Source: Chitinophagaceae bacterium (GTDB lineage: Bacteria > Bacteroidota > Bacteroidia > Chitinophagales > Chitinophagaceae). From it: a stretch of DNA of 55,763 bases. This document shows, in pieces, positions 52,625 to 55,763 of the stretch. Both the position numbers and the translations under genes were made by a program. How positions within the stretch are numbered: position 1 is the first letter of the stretch; each line of letters starts with the position of its first letter. The notes beneath the pieces were generated by a model. It was given only the letters and a program-made list of their open reading frames with translations, ran no database searches and had not been told where the DNA came from. Where the stretch lies: the NCBI GenBank assembly GCA_014379345.1, contig JACMLY010000019.1:1-55763 (forward strand). Direction: 5' to 3'.

Positions 52625-54361
52625 ATGGGAGATATACAGATAAAAAAATCATCAAAGGAATATGATGTTGTAATTGTAGGCTCCGGAGCCGGTGGCGGTA
52701 TGGCTGCCTATGTGTTGGCAAATGCCGGCGTGAAAGTATTAATGCTCGAAGCAGGGCCTTTCTTTGATCCCAAAATTCATTCTTCCCAATTAAAGTTTCC
52801 GTACGAATCTCCCCGAAGAGGAGCAAGTACCAAAGAAAGAGCAAATGGCGATTTTGATGCTGCATTTGGTGGCTGGGAAATTGAAGGTGAGCCATACACC
52901 AGGAAAGAAAGTACTGAATTTGATTGGTTCAGATCGCGAATGCTGGGCGGACGTACAAATCATTGGGGAAGAATTTCGTTAAGGTTCGGTCCGAAAGATT
53001 TTCAACCGGATGATGGAGTAAGTGAACGTTGGCCCATCACGTATGATGAAGTAAAACCCTTCTACGATAAAGTTGACCAGCTGATAGGCGTATATGGCAC
53101 TGTAGAAGGTTTGGAAAATGAACCGGATGGTATTTTTCTTCCGCCTCCCAAACCACGGCTGCCTGAACTTTTTATTATGAAGGGTGCGGCGGCTGCCGGT
53201 GTAAAAGTCATTCCCGGAAGAGGGTCAGTATTAACGAAGGCATTGCCGGGTAATAAAGAAAGAGGAGCCTGTTTTTTTTGCGGCCAATGCGGCCGCAGTT
53301 GTAAAGTGTATGCTGATTTCTCCTCTTCCTCATGCCTTGTGATCCCGGCGTTAAAAACAGGCAATCTTGAACTGATCTCGAATGCGATGGTGAGAGAAGT
53401 GATAACGGATAAAGCCGGATTGGCAACCGGTGTTTCTTATGTGAGTAAAGAAGATTTGCAGGAATACCAGGTGAATGGAAAAGTAGTGGTGCTTGCTGCC
53501 AGTTCCTGCGAGTCTTCCAGGATAATGCTGAATTCCAGGTCACAGATCTATCCCAACGGTATTGCAAACAGCAGTGGACTTGTTGGAAAGTATCTACAGG
53601 ATTCTACCGGTGCATCACAATCGGCTTTTCTGCCGCAACTCCTGGATCGGAAACGCTTCAATGAAGATGGGGCCGGAAGTATTCATATTTATGGTCCATG
53701 GATGCAGGACAACAAAAAACTTAATTTTCCAAGGGGCTATCATATAGAATTCGGAGGTGGAATGGGAATGCCCGGTTACGGTTTTGGTGGCAATGTACCC
53801 AGGTTAAATGGGAAGGTTCCGGCCGCTGATGGCAAAATGAAAAAAGCCGGAGGATATGGCGCCTCTCTTAAACAGGATTACCGCCGTTTCTTCGGAACCC
53901 AGGTTGGTATGGCCGGGCGTGGTGTCGGGATGGCAAGAATCGATAACTATTGTGAAATTGACCCTAAGATCGTAGACAGATTCGGGATACCTGTGCTTCG
54001 GTTCCACTATAAATGGTACGATGATGAAATTAACCAGGCCAAGCATATGCAGGAAACTTTCAGCAGCATTATACACGAGATGGGTGGAATTCCGCTGGCA
54101 GAACATGGTCCTGAAGATATGTGGGGACTTGCAGCGCCGGGAAGAATTATACATGAGGTGGGAACAGCAAGAATGGGAAATGATCAGAAAAAATCGGTGC
54201 TCAATAAATGGTGCCAGGCCCACGATTGTAAAAATCTTTTTGTGGTAGATGGGGCGCCGACCGTGCAGCAGTCTGATAAAAACGCAACCTGGACAATTCT
54301 TGCTTTGTCTATGAGAACCTCGGAGTATATCCTGGAACAAAGAAAGATGCAGAATATTTGA
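52625..54361 (+). CDS. GMC-family oxidoreductase, FAD-GDH/gluconate-dehydrogenase-like catalytic subunit
   Basis: In this 578-residue protein the N-terminal FAD motif is VVIVGSGAGGGMAAYVLANA (GxGxxG variant at 19-25). Next comes the GGRTNHWGRISLRF block that covers the flavin. A Cys cluster CFFCGQCGRSC lies near 218-228. The C-terminal active-site block is IIHEVGTARMGND near 508-520, followed by VVDGAPTVQQSDKNATWTIL, where Asn occupies the position of the second catalytic His/Asn. In FAD-dependent glucose dehydrogenase complexes the equivalent Cys cluster region holds a small iron-sulfur cluster; whether it does here is inference. It has no signal peptide, which fits co-export with the Tat-bearing small subunit 22 bp downstream. 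Confidence 0.9.
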   Translation: MGDIQIKKSSKEYDVVIVGSGAGGGMAAYVLANAGVKVLMLEAGPFFDPKIHSSQLKFPYESPRRGASTKERANGDFDAAFGGWEIEGEPYTRKESTEFDWFRSRMLGGRTNHWGRISLRFGPKDFQPDDGVSERWPITYDEVKPFYDKVDQLIGVYGTVEGLENEPDGIFLPPPKPRLPELFIMKGAAAAGVKVIPGRGSVLTKALPGNKERGACFFCGQCGRSCKVYADFSSSSCLVIPALKTGNLELISNAMVREVITDKAGLATGVSYVSKEDLQEYQVNGKVVVLAASSCESSRIMLNSRSQIYPNGIANSSGLVGKYLQDSTGASQSAFLPQLLDRKRFNEDGAGSIHIYGPWMQDNKKLNFPRGYHIEFGGGMGMPGYGFGGNVPRLNGKVPAADGKMKKAGGYGASLKQDYRRFFGTQVGMAGRGVGMARIDNYCEIDPKIVDRFGIPVLRFHYKWYDDEINQAKHMQETFSSIIHEMGGIPLAEHGPEDMWGLAAPGRIIHEVGTARMGNDQKKSVLNKWCQAHDCKNLFVVDGAPTVQQSDKNATWTILALSMRTSEYILEQRKMQNI

Positions 54362-54383
54362 TAATTTTTTTTAAACCTTCATT

Positions 54384-55010
54384 ATGAACAGGCGCGAATC
54401 ATTGAAAGCAATCAGCATCGGTACGTTATCGGCAGGAGTATTGCTGGAAGCATGCAAAACCAAACCGCATGATGAAGTAGTTGTAGAAAATCCGGAAAAG
54501 GATAGTGACAGGCTGGCTGTTGAAATTGAGCGAGATAAGAAATTAATGGCGGAAACTTTTTTTACTCCGCATGAAATGGCAACGATTACTATTTTGAGCA
54601 ATATCATCATCCCAAAAGATGATCATTCAGGAAGCGCATCGGATGCGAAAGTCCCGGAGTTTATTGAGTTTATCGTTAAGGATATGCCGGCTCACCAGGT
54701 GCCCATGCGGGGAGGTCTTCGTTGGTTGGATCTACAGTGTCTGAACCGGTATAATAATCCTTTTAAAGATTGCAATTCTCAACAACAGTTGGAAATGATT
54801 GATGAAATAGCGTACCCGGAAACGGCAAAACCTGAAATGCAACAGGGTGTGGCTTTCTTTGATCGAATAAGGAGCCTCACTGCAAGCGGGTTTTTTACAA
54901 GTAAGATGGGGATAGAAGACCTGGGTTATATGGGCAACAATCCTAATAATTGGGAAGGAGTTCCCACGGACATTATAAAACAGTATGGGTTGGAAAATGT
55001 AAAATTTTAG
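54384..55010 (+). CDS. Gluconate 2-dehydrogenase subunit 3-family protein (small subunit of the GMC enzyme)
   Basis: In this 208-residue protein the N-terminus MNRRESLKAISIGTLSAGVL begins with twin Arg followed by a hydrophobic stretch and LLEACKTK, so it looks like a Tat-exported lipoprotein. The mature part matches the gluconate 2-DH subunit 3 / FAD-GDH gamma family: FFTPHEMATITILSNIIIPK, then SGSASDAKVPEFIEFIVKDM, WLDLQCLNRY and FTSKMGIEDLGYMGNNPNNW. In known complexes this subunit carries the signal peptide and drags the folded flavoprotein across the membrane. It is 22 bp after the GMC gene, so they form an operon. Confidence 0.9.
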   Translation: MNRRESLKAISIGTLSAGVLLEACKTKPHDEVVVENPEKDSDRLAVEIERDKKLMAETFFTPHEMATITILSNIIIPKDDHSGSASDAKVPEFIEFIVKDMPAHQVPMRGGLRWLDLQCLNRYNNPFKDCNSQQQLEMIDEIAYPETAKPEMQQGVAFFDRIRSLTASGFFTSKMGIEDLGYMGNNPNNWEGVPTDIIKQYGLENVKF

Positions 55011-55050
55011 CGCCCGGATAGTTGATAAAAAAAATATTCGACGCTGGCGT

Positions 55051-55761
55051 TTACGAATAAGTATGATGTTTAATAAGCCCAACGGATATAAGCAGTTTTT
55101 TTGCAACATCCTCCGAAGAAGCTGAATTTTGGCCCGTAATAATATTTCCGTCAACCACAACATGGCTAACGTAATTCGCCTCTTTGCTGTAGTTGGCTCC
55201 CAACGATCGAAGTTCGGTCTCCAATAAAAATGGAACCACATCGGCAAGTCCTGTTGATTGTTCTTCGCTATTACTAAACCCGGTGAGACACTTTCCACTA
55301 ACCAAAAATTCTCCATTGTCATTTTGCAATGACAGTAAACCGGCCACACCATGACATACCAGACCAATTGGCTTATTATCCCTGTAAAAAGTTTCGAGTA
55401 ATTGCTTTAATACAGTGTTATGCGCCAGGTCCCACATGGGTCCGTGACCACCGGTAAGAAAAACCAGATCGTACGCTGAGGGGTCTACTTCTTCCAGCGA
55501 CATAGAGTGAGATAAAAAACTCATGGCTTCGGCATCTTTCAAAAAGCGCTTGGTGTTGCGGGTTGCAGAAAGAATGGATTGGCTTTTGGGATCCAGTGGA
55601 ACCAGTCCCGCCTTTGGTGACGCAACAGCGATATCAGCACCAGCCTCTTTAAATATGTAATACGGAGCTGCAATCTCTTCAAGCCAGACTCCGGTCTTGC
55701 CGGCAGTTTCACCCAGTTTATCATGAGACGTGGTGATGAATAAAACTTTTATGGATTTCAT
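55051..55761 (-). CDS. DJ-1/PfpI-family (type 1 glutamine amidotransferase-like) protein
   Basis: This 236-residue protein is complete, with its ATG at 55761-55759 two bases from the window edge. It opens KVLFITTSHDKLGETAGKTG (Hsp31/YhbO-like small-molecule-sensing edge). It then has VWLEEIAAPYYIFKEAGADI with the conserved Glu, the LVFLTGGHGPMWDL strand, and the nucleophile elbow GLVCHGVAGLL with Cys-His. These are the features of class I GATase-like DJ-1/Hsp31 proteins, which act as glyoxalases, chaperones or deglycase-like enzymes. Which activity applies is not decided. It is convergent with the gluconate 2-DH subunit gene, 40 bp away. The promoter is outside the window. Confidence 0.88.
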   Translation of the reverse strand: MKSIKVLFITTSHDKLGETAGKTGVWLEEIAAPYYIFKEAGADIAVASPKAGLVPLDPKSQSILSATRNTKRFLKDAEAMSFLSHSMSLEEVDPSAYDLVFLTGGHGPMWDLAHNTVLKQLLETFYRDNKPIGLVCHGVAGLLSLQNDNGEFLVSGKCLTGFSNSEEQSTGLADVVPFLLETELRSLGANYSKEANYVSHVVVDGNIITGQNSASSEDVAKKLLISVGLIKHHTYS

Positions 55762-55763
55762 AA

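Noticed and set aside
53804..54340. 178-codon minus-strand ORF opposite the GMC gene
   Set aside because: Antisense to the conserved flavin-binding C-terminal block; no protein-family features.
1..55763. tRNA, rRNA or riboswitch genes
   Set aside because: No cloverleaf with a T-arm GTTCGA context and acceptor pairing, no rRNA sequence, and no recognised riboswitch core was found by eye; covariance-model scanning was not possible.

Overview
The window looks like a chromosomal stretch from a member of the Bacteroidota, most likely a Chitinophagaceae relative such as Chitinophaga or Niastella. This is inferred from family content, not from a marker gene. The pointers are a PKD protein with a gliding-motility/type IX secretion C-terminal domain, a propeller-type sensor kinase with a LytTR partner, signal peptides ending in AQ, many SPII lipoproteins, DoxX-like proteins, and an RND pump in TolC-adaptor-permease order. 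I see no rRNA, tRNA, CRISPR array, transposase or integrase.

Layout. Positions 1-3181 hold a partial conserved gene, a DinB-like gene broken by one in-frame stop, a duplicated DoxX membrane protein, a 3-hydroxyisobutyrate-dehydrogenase-like enzyme and a small DoxX protein. Positions 3182-6511 hold a striking 54-bp inverted repeat just upstream of a secreted PKD/T9SS protein. Positions 6512-11312 hold REP-like palindromes, a polyvalent-kinase-like protein, a bestrophin, a TRIC-type channel and a lipoprotein PQQ dehydrogenase.

The centrepiece is 11477-28887 on the minus strand: a 17.4-kb insecticidal-type Tc (ABC) toxin locus of three very large genes. In transcription order they are a fused TcB-TcC (SpvB, FG-GAP, Rhs core, C-terminal payload), the front part of TcA (with an N-terminal peptidoglycan-binding-like domain), and the rear part of TcA (channel/TcB-binding region). 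The two TcA genes lie in the same reading frame. They are separated by one amber stop and 23 open codons made largely of a 7 x 7-bp tandem repeat. The payload after the Rhs core carries an ordered set of His/Asp residues resembling zinc phospholipase C/P1 nuclease ligands, followed by a glycine-zipper hydrophobic stretch.

Positions 29292-38229 carry an unknown lipoprotein, a membrane-anchored patatin-like phospholipase and a convergent LytTR regulator/propeller-GAF histidine kinase pair. Positions 38547-41501 carry a methyltransferase, a short GIN-domain protein and a vanadium-haloperoxidase-like lipoprotein. Positions 41903-47667 encode a complete tripartite RND efflux pump, followed by a coupled 32-codon ORF that looks like a bare signal peptide. 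Positions 47826-55010 form a redox island: an FAD oxidoreductase, a c-type cytochrome/propeller protein, a GMC oxidoreductase and its Tat-lipoprotein small subunit. A DJ-1/PfpI protein closes the window.

All calls rest on reading motifs and translations by eye. No database search was run.
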